From Istiophorus platypterus (taxonomy: Eukaryota; Chordata; Actinopteri; Istiophoriformes; Istiophoridae), in assembly GCA_016859345.1 (NCBI GenBank), contig CM029126.1, positions 8,881,027 to 8,945,026 of the forward strand: a stretch of DNA of 64,000 bases, given 5' to 3'. Below are positions 1 through 12,000 of the stretch, one piece after another. Under the pieces are notes generated by a model. It did not search any database. It saw nothing but the letters and a program-made list of their open reading frames with translations, and had not been told where the DNA came from. Both the position numbers and the translations under genes were made by a program. Positions within the stretch are counted from its first letter, which is position 1. The number at the start of each line of letters is the position of its first letter.

Positions 1-3000
1 CCCACTTGAAAAGTCTTAAAGTCAGCCTCAGATTGATTCAATTTGCATTTCTGAACAGAGAACATTGCCTAAAAGGATTAATAAATTGGACGAAAAAATG
101 CCTTCTTTCTGCGCCATGCCGTCAGAGCTTGTAAGACAACATCCAAAGAGAAATATCCCCCCTCACCAAACGTCTATCCAACATATGCTCTTGCTTTCTC
201 TCTTGCAAGTCCCTCCCAGGATGCCAGCAGAGATGGGAAGTGTGTATCGGGACTCCACGTGTGTGTGCGTGCATGCATGTTTGCGTCTGCGGAACATGCG
301 CCGGGGTCCTCTGAGGCACAGTCGGGAAGGAACACACGCAATCTGACTCTCACTGTGTCTGCATGTGTGCACGCGTGTGTCTGCGCGTGCACACGGTTAT
401 TTATGTCTGTGTGTGTCTGGGTACTGGTGTATGTGTGAGAAGGGCGACTTTGTTGGAGCGTGCCAGAGCGCTGAAAGTGACAAGGAGGCACAGTGGGGAA
501 AGGCTCCTTGCTGTACTGCCTGCATGTGCAGTAACAGACCACGATGGTGGAGTCATGCCATTGGCTAGTGGACACCTAGAGCAACATGTTTGGAAATCCA
601 AAAACACATTGCCAGCTAAGAGAGCCAGATTCAATTAGTGCGAAAAAATGAAAAGAGCAAGCAAGACATTCCAAACAAACCAAGAACTGATACTGCTGCC
701 AAAAGAAAAAGAGCAAAAAACTAACAGGAGAATTTACATTTGTATTGACATTATAGTTCCGTCTCAAAAATTATACATTTTCAGGTTCTTTGTATATTTG
801 CATTATATAAACTGAAGAACTGTGCTAACAAGATACGAGGAAATTACTAAAATTTCTTCTGATGACAGCTATCAAGGGTATTTGCATCTGCATATCAAAT
901 GCTGCAGTTGGTATAAATGATTTGCATGTGGTTCGTCTGTAATACCGTTATCAAATACTTGTCTTTATCGTTGTTTTGAAGTGTGTTCTATATGTTTATG
1001 GTGATTCATAGTATCGGTGAAGAACATTTTAGTAAATATCTGTAAAATATCTGTTTGAAAACAGATTATCACCCGTCAAACCTGACTCTTACTGACTTCA
1101 CTCAGTTTTCCTTTCACAAAACCATTTTGCAAGAAACACAGAATTGTATCTGCTAATCCACGTTGTGTGTGCGGTTTGTTGAGCCTTGGGAAAGTGTGAT
1201 TTACCATATACTAGAGCAGACTGTTGGATGGGAGACATTGTCAGTGTTATTATTTGCCAGTGAAACCGGCTTGTATAATGGCTGGTGGAGTTTCATAGAC
1301 TGCTGGTAGCTCAGTTGTTGAAGCCTTATTAATAAAAATCTAGAACCACATGAAGACCTTAACAAAAAAACAGGCACACAATATACAGTAGGCATGGCCT
1401 CACTGCATGTTGCTTGGTTTGTCTTTAATTAAAGCAACAAGGGCAGAGGAACGAGAATAAGATCAGTTCTCAAATACATGTGATGGAGAATTGTACGAAA
1501 AGGAAAAAAAGCCCAAAGATTTTTATCTATTAAAAGAGAAAAGAATATTATATAAAAAAAATTAAAAAGGCATAAACATCATTATAATAGAAGTTTGACA
1601 GTTTTAAATCACAGTGAGTGGCAAAAGATGATAATAAGCAGCCATGTGCTGTGCTCAGATACATCATGAAAACCCATATGTAGGAGGCAGATTTCTCTGG
1701 CCCTGTTTTGTATAAAACAACACTGACCCCTAGTGATATCAGTCAGAATAATCAGGGACGCGATTAGCATAATGCCTGTGTGCACACAAGTGTGAATACA
1801 CTCATGTCTATGCATGAGGACAACAACACTTCAGTGTGGTAAAAAAGCTTATATATCTGTGTGTTTTTTTGTAGGTATATCTGAGCGTGTGTTGTGTATT
1901 TTGGTTTGTCTGGGTTTTTCATCCATGTGTGTGTTTGCAAATGCATTTATAGGTTATGTGCAGGTTATGTGCATATGTGTTTACTCCCCCACATATGTAC
2001 AGCCATGAGCATTTCATCTAAGCACAGCGCCTTTGTGCAGTGCATGTCTGTGAGGTGTGTTTGTGTGTGTTCTAATAATGGTTTCTGGTGGACTGGGGCT
2101 TCCTTTGATGCGATGGAGACCGACAGGCGTGAAACAGGTCCAATCAGGCGCGTGGGTGCTGCCAATTAACCCTTTTCACCGTGTGAAACCAAACATAATT
2201 GCCTGGGGTGCAGGGGGCCACTGGGCCATGGCCTGCCCAGCGTAGGCTGAAATGGGCATTAGCAGTGCTGCCAGGTGACCATTACACACAATTGAACCGC
2301 TGGGTGTTTCTTTAAATCACATAGTTACAGTTGCTACCCAGACCTAATTGGCATGACATTACCAAATGGCCCCTATTTCTAATTTTCACACCTACACAAT
2401 TTATCTGGAATATCTTTTTGAGATATTGTACTGTGCCAGGTTTATTTTTTATACACTACTGCAGGCATTCTGTATTACAGTGATATTTTGGCTCCCATTT
2501 CACTCTGGGAGCGTGGATTATGTTTGGGTTGAGATTTATTTCTCTATTTGTAGTACATCCCGATGTTCAGAATGTTATAAATTCTTAACTGGGACAAATA
2601 GTGGTTAATAAGTTAGGCTTTGTGTGCACTGATAATCAAATTTTATTCACGTTGTGCTCAGGGCAAACACCCCGCATTTTTAGTCAAACAACCAAAACTA
2701 GAGCACAATTTAATTGAAACTAGAGCATTGCTCTGTACAGCAGTACTGCTGCAATAACATTGACTAAAATTCGATTCTTATTTGTCTTCTTTTCATATTC
2801 GTTTGATAAATTATTGATCATGGTTATCAGCTGTTTGATAAAATTACTGCTTATTATTAATAAGAGACTTTATTTCAAATATAAGAGTTAAATAAGAACC
2901 GCAAAACTCAGTTTCTGCAAACTTCTTTCTAGAAATTAAGCAGCCCCAGCTGTACACAAGGGACTATTGGATATAGGTTGTTGGATAGGATGTAAAACAA

Positions 3001-3930
3001 TTTTTAAAACAAAACCACAATGTTATTATATTACAAACTTATCTTGTAAAAACATTAACTGTTTGTTTTAATAAATATATGTTTAAAAAAATAAGATCAT
3101 GTAACATCTACCTAAGTTCACGTTAGTCTTTCCTCAGATGTTTATGAACATCTCTTAACATCAAGATGTTGTAGGAGCCTAAAGGATAAAAATAGTCCCC
3201 TGTAACTCATTAATGAGATTCATTGATACTACTGGAATAAAAATAGGCTTTATTGGCCAAGAATGTTTAAGCATACAAGTGATATGATTCTTGTTTCAAA
3301 TATACATGGTTAAAGTAGTTTAGAATCAGTGCTAGTAAATAGTACAGCTACTAAAAAGCACAAGCTCATGTTTTAAACTGTAAAATTTTTTTTTAGTACA
3401 TAATAGTAGTACCTTTAATAACCAAATTTAGGTTTGTCACATCTCTATTCAAAATATGAATATTGGTGGATATATAATTTTCAATTTTTTTTTTTAAATT
3501 GATATCAATATCAGCATTGGCCTCAAAAACAAACAAAAAGAAAAAGGTTTTGTTAGAGCTAAGATGTAATAAGTGTACATTAAGTACCTTCATGTATCTG
3601 TGTAGTGTTGTTTTATTTTATTTCATGGGAACCGGTATATTGCATGAATGAATGCTACACATCATAGTATTTTCCAGCCTAAAATAGTTAACGATGCTCG
3701 TCCCTGGACGGGCTTTTAAAATGCATAAAACTCGACAATACATTTTCAACAGCAAAAAAAAGGACAAACAATGCACAAAACACAAGCAGCTCACAAATAA
3801 TTATACAATAAAAGTAATCGACGAGCAGATCATTTGTGACTACACGACTGATCCGTCTTTATTAAAGAAAAAGCTTGAATTCTTGTTGAAAAATTTAACA
3901 AATAAAAGATCCCTTTGATTTTAGATACTG
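1..3930. other. AT-rich intergenic DNA upstream of the scmh1 CpG island
   Basis: No coding exon is recognised here. Positions about 250-420 are TG-rich low-complexity DNA with scattered CA/TG steps. The rest is AT-rich with many short homopolymers. Short open frames in all six frames lack splice signals or domain-like composition. A retroposon-end-like piece at 3240-3310 is listed separately. Confidence 0.6.
3240..3312 (-). mobile_element. Possible retroposon 3'-end fragment
   Basis: The motif GGCTTTATTGGCCAAG followed by a degenerate tail resembles, from memory, a short sequence recurring at the ends of LINE-derived fragments in fish genomes, read in minus orientation (AATAAAGCC). No coding part remains. 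The family is not determined, and the call rests on recognition of a short motif only. Confidence 0.35.
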
Positions 3931-3949
3931 TTTTATTCACCCCGGGTTA

Positions 3950-4490
3950 TAACAACAGGCAAATGATTCTTGCTTTTACTTTTTCGCCCCTTCCCACGTC
4001 CGTAACTAGCGTGCTTCGGCCGCCAGCGGTCGCTGATACCCCCGCGTCCCCGCGTCCCCGGTCCCCCGTCCCCGGGCCGTCTGACTGAGCGCCCGACGGA
4101 AAAAAAAAAAAAGGAAAAAGAAAATGTTGGCAAAACACCCCCCTCCTCATCGTGTAGAAAAAAAAATGGCGGACAAGCGCTAAATCCACATCAGAAACAA
4201 ACACACACGTTACAAAGCAAGGTAAACAGCCTCGGGTGCGCCGAGCGACGTCTCCTTTTGGGCTCGTCTTCGGCGTCGGGTCCAGATCGGCACCGGTCCG
4301 CCTCGGCGCGCCCCGTGCGCTCCCGTTTTTGCCAATGCTAATGTTTATTATCAGGTCAACGAGCTAGCGAGCCGCCTAGCATGCTAAGCTAGCATCCCGG
4401 GCAGCAAGGCATGTCTCCGCGTAGCATAGCGGCGCGCCGGACGCGCCGGACGCGGCGCCCGCCCCGACGCGCCGCGCCGCGCCGGCTGCA
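3950..4490 (+). promoter_or_regulatory. scmh1: CpG-island promoter region, probably of scmh1
   Basis: This is an abrupt switch from AT-rich DNA to CpG-dense DNA upstream of the scmh1 exons. AAAATGGCGG at about 4163-4172 matches the YY1 element that often lies just downstream of CpG-island start sites. A CCAAT motif lies near 4335. CAAG|GTAAAC at 4221/4222 is a good splice donor, so a short non-coding exon 1 could run from about 4140 to 4221. The ATG inside the YY1 motif opens only a five-codon frame (MADKR, then stop). The strand and the link to scmh1 are inferred from the donor orientation and position. No transcript evidence is available. Confidence 0.5.
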
Positions 4491-4491
4491 C

Positions 4492-6650
4492 CGGACGCGC
4501 CGGACGCGCCGGACGCGCCGGACGCGCCGGACGCGCCGGACGCGCCGGACGCGCCGGACGCGCCGGACGCGCCGGACGCGCCGGACGCGCCGGACGCGCC
4601 GGACGCGCCGGACGCGCCGGACGCGCCGGACGCGCCGGACGCGCCGGACGCGCCGGACGCGCCGGACGCGCCGGACGCGCCGGACGCGCCGGACGCGCCG
4701 GACGCGCCGGACGCGCCGGACGCGCCGGACGCGCCGGACGCGCCGGACGCGCCGGACGCGCCGGACGCGCCGGACGCGCCGGACGCGCCGGACGCGCCGG
4801 ACGCGCCGGACGCGCCGGACGCGCCGGACGCGCCGGACGCGCCGGACGCGCCGGACGCGCCGGACGCGCCGGACGCGCCGGACGCGCCGGACGCGCCGGA
4901 CGCGCCGGACGCGCCGGACGCGCCGGACGCGCCGGACGCGCCGGACGCGCCGGACGCGCCGGACGCGCCGGACGCGCCGGACGCGCCGGACGCGCCGGAC
5001 GCGCCGGACGCGCCGGACGCGCCGGACGCGCCGGACGCGCCGGACGCGCCGGACGCGCCGGACGCGCCGGACGCGCCGGACGCGCCGGACGCGCCGGACG
5101 CGCCGGACGCGCCGGACGCGCCGGACGCGCCGGACGCGCCGGACGCGCCGGACGCGCCGGACGCGCCGGACGCGCCGGACGCGCCGGACGCGCCGGACGC
5201 GCCGGACGCGCCGGACGCGCCGGACGCGCCGGACGCGCCGGACGCGCCGGACGCGCCGGACGCGCCGGACGCGCCGGACGCGCCGGACGCGCCGGACGCG
5301 CCGGACGCGCCGGACGCGCCGGACGCGCCGGACGCGCCGGACGCGCCGGACGCGCCGGACGCGCCGGACGCGCCGGACGCGCCGGACGCGCCGGACGCGC
5401 CGGACGCGCCGGACGCGCCGGACGCGCCGGACGCGCCGGACGCGCCGGACGCGCCGGACGCGCCGGACGCGCCGGACGCGCCGGACGCGCCGGACGCGCC
5501 GGACGCGCCGGACGCGCCGGACGCGCCGGACGCGCCGGACGCGCCGGACGCGCCGGACGCGCCGGACGCGCCGGACGCGCCGGACGCGCCGGACGCGCCG
5601 GACGCGCCGGACGCGCCGGACGCGCCGGACGCGCCGGACGCGCCGGACGCGCCGGACGCGCCGGACGCGCCGGACGCGCCGGACGCGCCGGACGCGCCGG
5701 ACGCGCCGGACGCGCCGGACGCGCCGGACGCGCCGGACGCGCCGGACGCGCCGGACGCGCCGGACGCGCCGGACGCGCCGGACGCGCCGGACGCGCCGGA
5801 CGCGCCGGACGCGCCGGACGCGCCGGACGCGCCGGACGCGCCGGACGCGCCGGACGCGCCGGACGCGCCGGACGCGCCGGACGCGCCGGACGCGCCGGAC
5901 GCGCCGGACGCGCCGGACGCGCCGGACGCGCCGGACGCGCCGGACGCGCCGGACGCGCCGGACGCGCCGGACGCGCCGGACGCGCCGGACGCGCCGGACG
6001 CGCCGGACGCGCCGGACGCGCCGGACGCGCCGGACGCGCCGGACGCGCCGGACGCGCCGGACGCGCCGGACGCGCCGGACGCGCCGGACGCGCCGGACGC
6101 GCCGGACGCGCCGGACGCGCCGGACGCGCCGGACGCGCCGGACGCGCCGGACGCGCCGGACGCGCCGGACGCGCCGGACGCGCCGGACGCGCCGGACGCG
6201 CCGGACGCGCCGGACGCGCCGGACGCGCCGGACGCGCCGGACGCGCCGGACGCGCCGGACGCGCCGGACGCGCCGGACGCGCCGGACGCGCCGGACGCGC
6301 CGGACGCGCCGGACGCGCCGGACGCGCCGGACGCGCCGGACGCGCCGGACGCGCCGGACGCGCCGGACGCGCCGGACGCGCCGGACGCGCCGGACGCGCC
6401 GGACGCGCCGGACGCGCCGGACGCGCCGGACGCGCCGGACGCGCCGGACGCGCCGGACGCGCCGGACGCGCCGGACGCGCCGGACGCGCCGGACGCGCCG
6501 GACGCGCCGGACGCGCCGGACGCGCCGGACGCGCCGGACGCGCCGGACGCGCCGGACGCGCCGGACGCGCCGGACGCGCCGGACGCGCCGGACGCGCCGG
6601 ACGCGCCGGACGCGCCGGACGCGCCGGACGCGCCGGACGCGCCGGACGCG
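4492..6650. repeat. Perfect 9-bp CpG-rich minisatellite, about 240 copies
   Basis: The unit CGGACGCGC is tandemly repeated for about 2159 bp with no interruption that I could see. Degenerate relatives occur at 4436-4491 (for example GACGCGCCG). Each unit has three CpGs, so the array holds about 720. Because 9 is a multiple of 3 and no phase of the unit contains a stop, all six frames stay open: Arg-Thr-Arg, Gly-Arg-Ala and Asp-Ala-Pro forward; Ala-Arg-Pro, Gly-Ala-Ser and Arg-Val-Arg reverse. If the donor at 4221 is used, the array lies in intron 1 of scmh1, about 270 bp from the donor. Its length may be compressed or inflated by assembly. Confidence 0.97.
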
Positions 6651-8617
6651 GCCCTTTGTGTATTTTCTGACGGTGCCTTGTATCTAAACTGTTTATTTTA
6701 TTTGGGGGGGGGCGGCGACGCTGCTGGAGCGGATGATCTGCCACTTGAAGCGCTTGCTTATGTCGCTCTGACCTCTTGACCTGTATCCTGTGTCTGCTCG
6801 GTGACGCCGCCGAACCCGCTGTCTGGGTTACGCCGGGGGTCACCGGGCCCTCTCTTGGACCCTCGTCCGCTAATTGATGGTGGGAAAGTTTGTAAACAGC
6901 GGAGTCGTTTTAACAGGAAGGGAGACGCTCGGTTTTGCTTCAGTCGAGGGGTGGGGGGGTTGCAGGGTTAATTGCCCTGTGAGATTATTGCGTGGAAGTG
7001 TTTGATTAAAACTGTGTGGAATAACAATATAAAGATCATTTTTCAGAGAGGCGCTGATTCGGTTTTGCTTTGAGTTTGGAGGTTGTAGTTGAGCTGCTGT
7101 TGAATTTTATGAGTCTATACTGAAAGGTGTGGTTTTTTTTTTTAATATTTTTGTCTTCTTTGTTTATATCATTCACCGTCTGCATGCGCAGTCAGACTGG
7201 CTAGTGTTTTGATCTGAAAATGAAGCTTTAAAGCGTGAAAGATTAAATGAGACCCATAAGTAGTATATATCTGGCATGATCTCGGGCCTTTTTGTTGAAT
7301 TTTGCCCCAATCTGCCTCCCATGACGACCCCCCCCCCCCCGCCTGCCATGAGAAGAGAAATCCAGTGAGCTACAAGAGGTAACAAGGGTAGCTTCCTGGT
7401 TTCCCTTAAAACACAGTAGTAAAATTTACATGTGTCAGCCTAAACGTGGGGCCTGTATACTCCTGGGTTTTTATTGGTATGATCAGTTATTTGAGTGAAT
7501 ACTAACTATTATGCTACTAACTCTTATACCCATGATAACCCTCTTGTTAACCCCTTGACATAAAGCTCTCTCCGTTTTATCCCCTTAAAAAGGTTTAAAG
7601 TAGGAGAAATCCATAATATCTTTCAGTATCATATGTATTCTTTACCAGTTTGCTCCAGCTCTTTATTTCACCAATATGATATTTATACTGAGTAAAAACC
7701 CAACACTATGTTTTACCATGGCTGCAGCATTCGATCCAAAGGAAAGTCATCCTGATGTCTTGTACAGTATTTTGAAATTATTTCCTCAAAATGAAGCCTG
7801 AAATATTTGCAATCTTTTGGAAACTTTGGGGTGACCCCTGGAAATAGATAAATAATGTTTGGCTGTATAGTAGGAGCTGGCATTGAACAGCTTACCAGTG
7901 GGTCTAAGATTTAAGGGGGTATGGTCCTTTAAATGTCTTTATCTAAGTTGTATGACCTTGTTTTTTATGGCGTCACTATTGCATCAGATGCAAATCATTT
8001 AGATGCTGTGAGTCATTCCTGCACATTTCTCCAAACTTCAAGGCGACTCGCTGTATCTGGTGTCTTAGAAAAGTGTTGATCATGACTGAAATGAAAAATT
8101 ATAGTTATGAAGGAGAGATCTGTGTTATCACTTCAGTTTTCACAGCAGCAACAAACAACAGTCACCAAGTCCCTCTGCCTTTTACACACACACACAGGTT
8201 ATAGTTCGTGCAGCTGTAACCACCAAAATTTTTTGTGTATGTTTCCCTGTCTTTAGAGTGGAGGCCACTGTTGCATCGTGAGCTTGGTCAGTATTGTTGG
8301 AGCATGAGGAAACCCGTACCACAGAAAGGTGGGAATTTAGTGTGCCACTCTCAGTGTGATAATAGTATTTTCCTCCAAATATTTGCAACAAACAAGTATT
8401 TATAGTGACTTGCAGGGGAAACTAGAAATATGACACATTTTAGTTTGTCTTCATTCCAGCCAGTCCCTTTCTTGTAGATTCGTATATTAGCTTTAATAGT
8501 CCTGTAATCCACAAACGATGGGTCGGAGCAGAGATGGTGGCAGGTATTGCAAGGTATCGACTGATGAGAAAATCGCCCGTAGTCGAGCGCTTACTCTGTC
8601 TTTCTCGGCTCCTGCAG
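6651..8617 (+). other. scmh1: Presumed scmh1 intron 1, including the tail of the CpG island
   Basis: 6651-6960 remains GC- and CpG-rich, and the sequence then becomes AT-rich. No protein-like exon is recognised. A run of about 14 C lies at 7327-7340, with short CA and T tracts elsewhere. An ATG at 8518 opens a frame running through 8695 that is in phase with the MBT exons, so an alternative transcript could start translation here. That is discussed under the 8618-8695 entry. Confidence 0.5.
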
Positions 8618-8695
8618 CGATAGAGTGGAAAGATGCCAGAAGGATCAAGCATGCCCGGAGTGGACGGCCCTCCCGGGTGCCCTCGCAATACCAAG
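8618..8695 (+). other. scmh1: Candidate scmh1 5' exon of uncertain reading frame
   Basis: A pyrimidine-rich tract ending CTCCTGCAG precedes 8618, and CCAAG|GTAAAT is a strong donor at 8695/8696. The exon contains an ATG at 8633 in fair context (A at -3) encoding MPEGSSMPGVDGPPGCPRNT plus a final K. That frame ends in phase 0, whereas the next exon needs one base carried over to read GHFSWEKY. The ATG frame therefore runs out of phase and stops after eight more codons (GTSVGRNT). The frame that does continue reads IEWKDARRIKHARSG and has no ATG within this exon. Possible explanations are an upstream coding ATG (8518 is in frame if the exon is longer), a missed micro-exon, an upstream ORF, or a 1-base assembly error. 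Confidence 0.45.
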
Positions 8696-8984
8696 GTAAA
8701 TAACACACAGCAACCATTGATATATGAAGTAGCACCAGGGCAGTACCACCCGGAAACTGTGCCTAAGGATCTGTCTCTTTGTTTTTTCATTAATCATCAA
8801 GACAAAGTTTGATAGAAGTGTTAACAATATATTTTAAGCCCCATGTCTCTTTTTGTTGCCCTTTGTTTGGGCTTACAAAACACAACACTAAAGCTGATGT
8901 GTATAATTCAACTAAATATTTATAGAAAACTGTTATAATATGATAAAATATGAACCTTTTCTAACTATTCTTGTTCTTCTGCAG

Positions 8985-9055
8985 GGCACTTCAGTTGGGA
9001 GAAATACCTGAAAGAGACCGGCACTAATGCTGCACCTGCATCATGCTTCAGACAG
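8985..9055 (+). CDS. scmh1: scmh1 exon: MBT1 N-terminal arm
   Basis: It encodes GHFSWEKYLKETG and continues to CFRQ, the conserved lead-in to the first MBT repeat (human SCMH1 has GHFTWDKYLKET as I recall). The first two bases complete a codon begun in the previous exon. The acceptor is TTCTTCTGCAG and the donor CAG|GTGAGC; the exon ends in phase 0. Confidence 0.92.
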
Positions 9056-12000
9056 GTGAGCAGATCGATGGGCCCTTGCAGAAATCAACTCTTTAACTGT
9101 TTAACTTATTTGTACACATTTCTTCCCCCATCAACGTTACTTTACTGCTACTGTCCAACTGACATTTGTCTGTCATCACCGTCTAGAGCCTCACACCTCC
9201 AGTTAATGAGTTCAAGGCAGGGATGAAGCTGGAGGCCCAGGACCCCCGAAACACCACGTCCACCTGCATCGCCACAGTTGTAGGTCTGACAGGCTCACGG
9301 CTGCGGCTGCGTTTGGACGGGTCGGACAACAAGAACGACTTCTGGCGCTTAGTGGACTCCTCAGAGATCCAGCCTATTGGCAACTGTGAGAAGAATGGAG
9401 GCATGCTGCAGCCCCCACTCGGTAAGGGCCGCACACACACACACACATGCGCGCACACACGCAGAAGTACGCTTTCACAAAGTTGTTTCTTGTTGAAGTT
9501 TTACTCCTTTTTAATTTTTTGTTTATTTTTTTCTTATGTTGTCCACTAGATGTCAGTGACTTGACAGCACAAATTTTCAATGTGTCACATTACAGCCTTT
9601 AAATAACTCCCAGACTCAGCTTATAAAGCCACATAATCAGGACATCTCTGTTCCGATATATATGTCAAAAGACATGAGCCCTCTGTAGTCTGTCTGTTTT
9701 GTCTGTGTGTTGATAATTATCTGGGCTGCAAAGTACCGATTATTTTCGTTACTGATTCGTTTGCTAAGCATTGTCTTGATTAACCGTTTAGTCTATGAAC
9801 TGTCAAAGTACTAGAAAAAAATTCTCTATAATTGCTCATAGCCAACTTGCTGACAATTGTCCTATTTTTCTGACCTTCATTTCAAAACTCAGAAGATAAT
9901 TCAGTTTACAGAAATAAAAAAAAAACAACAAATGTTTCCATTTTCTTGAAAAATGACTGAAATCATTAATCAGAATAGTCGCAGATTAATTGTTGCAGTT
10001 ATAGTATTTTTTTTGTTGTTTTTCCATGATTTGTCTATGTCGACATCAACATGTTCATTGCACAGCTTTTTGATCTAAAGTTGGTTTACTTATAACAACA
10101 GTTGACGTCTTTTGCAGGTTTCCGTCTCAATGCGTCCTCCTGGCCCATGTTTCTTCTGAAAACACTAAATGGAGCTGAGATGGCCCCCTCTCGCATTTTT
10201 CACAAGGTACAAGGCTCACAACCTCAACACACTCTAAAAAAACTAGCTGCTGTCCTGTTTTATGAAGAAAACAAGCCTGTTAATTTAATAGTCACAGTTA
10301 CTCGTTTATGCCAGAGTTCACCAGGATAGTTAACTCCTATATTTTCTGGTACATTTAGAAAATATATCACCCTCAGCAAAATTTCACATCTGGTTGATTT
10401 TGATGCACATCCCTGGTGCAAATGAACGCACAGATATTCACACGTGCCACCTTCCATACCTGACCCCTTTCTCTGGCTCCTTGTTCCCCAGCAGGAGCCT
10501 CCCACCCCGGAGCAGAACTCCTTCCAGGTGGGCATGAAGCTGGAGGCAGTGGACCGGAAAAATCCCCACTTTATCTGTCCGGCCACAGTTGGTGCACTGC
10601 GTGGTGTCGAGGTGCTGGTCACCTTTGATGGCTGGCGGGGAGCCTTTGACTACTACTGCCGATACGACTCTCGTGACATCTTCCCTGTTGGCTGGTGCGC
10701 CCTCACGGGAGACAACCTTCAGCCGCCTGGCACCAAAGGTATGAACCTAAAGAATGAGTGGGAGGTTTATGAAAAAGGTTGTCATATATTTCTATTTTTT
10801 CAATTGTTTATCCAAACTGCAAAAATATATCATTAAACTTAACTCTGAGCCGCCATCATGCTTCTACTGAAGAGAAGGTGAAGGGATAGTTTGGATACCA
10901 ACTCCCAACATACCTCTCCGACACTGGAATAGGGGGGCTGTGTCTGACCGTTTGTGTAATGATCAATCTGACATTTACACCCATTTCTTTATATAACTGC
11001 TTTTCACAGGAACAACAGAGTGCAACACCTTCAGAAGAAAACTGTTTGAAAATGTGTGTCGTTCTCTCCGAATTTAAACAGTATTGCATCTCTCGTTTTC
11101 TATGATATATGGCTTTTTAACCTGCCTTGGACTGTGGCTGCTTTGAACAGCTGAAAAAACTTTTGGACCCAATGCATCAAATTACCTTATTTGGTTCGGG
11201 TTTAACCAAACCCTCAGTGTTTTGTTTTGTTTTGTTTTTTTCTAGCAATGCAGAAAGTCTCGGTCGTATTTGCCCAACTTTCGTGCCATGGGTATCTCAG
11301 TTTTCAGCCTCCACTGCAGTAAAGCACAGATGAGTTTTCTTGTGGCGGACACAGCCTTGAAAACTGGCAGTTAAAAAAAATCAACAGCAGCATCGATGTC
11401 CAGAAACAATGTCCCTGTTACTTTGGCTAATCTACAGAACACACTGTCATCAAAACAGTTCTTTAGCCAAATGGTTCCAATGAAAACTGTTCACAGGGTT
11501 TCCATCAGTGGATTATCCAGTCTGGAATAAAACCTTAATGCTGATTTTATTTATTTTTATAATTTTCAACACAATGAGCACCACAGATACAGATATTTAC
11601 AAAACCTCAACATGCAAAACCAAATCTGCCTGCATAGCTGGAGACTACTAGAGTAGGCGAGACTTTTTTTTTTTTTTTCCTTTCCAGTGTGAATAAACTG
11701 AACCTTTACACACTCAAGGTTCACCCACAAAGGTGCTTTCACTTATTCACCCATTTGGATGTCTTCTCAGAAGAGTAGAAGTATGTACAGAATGTGCTGG
11801 ATTGACATGCCCCTTTCTCCAGTAGACTCCATTAAAGTGCAACAACAGTGGTAAAGTGGTAAAACAACAGTTTTACCGTTCTTCTCTGTATGTTGAGATC
11901 TGTGACCTCACAAAATTCACACCATAGCCCCAGCCAACTTTAACCTGAGCAAAGGTCCAATCAGTGAGCTTAACTGAGAACACCAGTGTGTGCAGTGCCT

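Noticed and set aside
3694..3918. Lys-rich 74-codon open frame just before the CpG island
   Set aside because: The Lys/Asn-rich composition fits AT-rich DNA, and there is no homology I recognise.
4492..6650. CRISPR-like regular array
   Set aside because: The unit is 9 bp without spacers and the DNA is vertebrate, so it is a minisatellite.
4384..6843. Very long open frames (819 codons minus, 758 codons plus) of ARP or RTR repeats
   Set aside because: They come entirely from the 9-bp array, which has no stop in any frame. No domain, splice or codon-use evidence supports a protein.
8633..8695. ATG at 8633 as the scmh1 start codon
   Set aside because: It looks good locally but is out of phase with the conserved MBT1 exon, so it is kept only as an upstream-ORF possibility.
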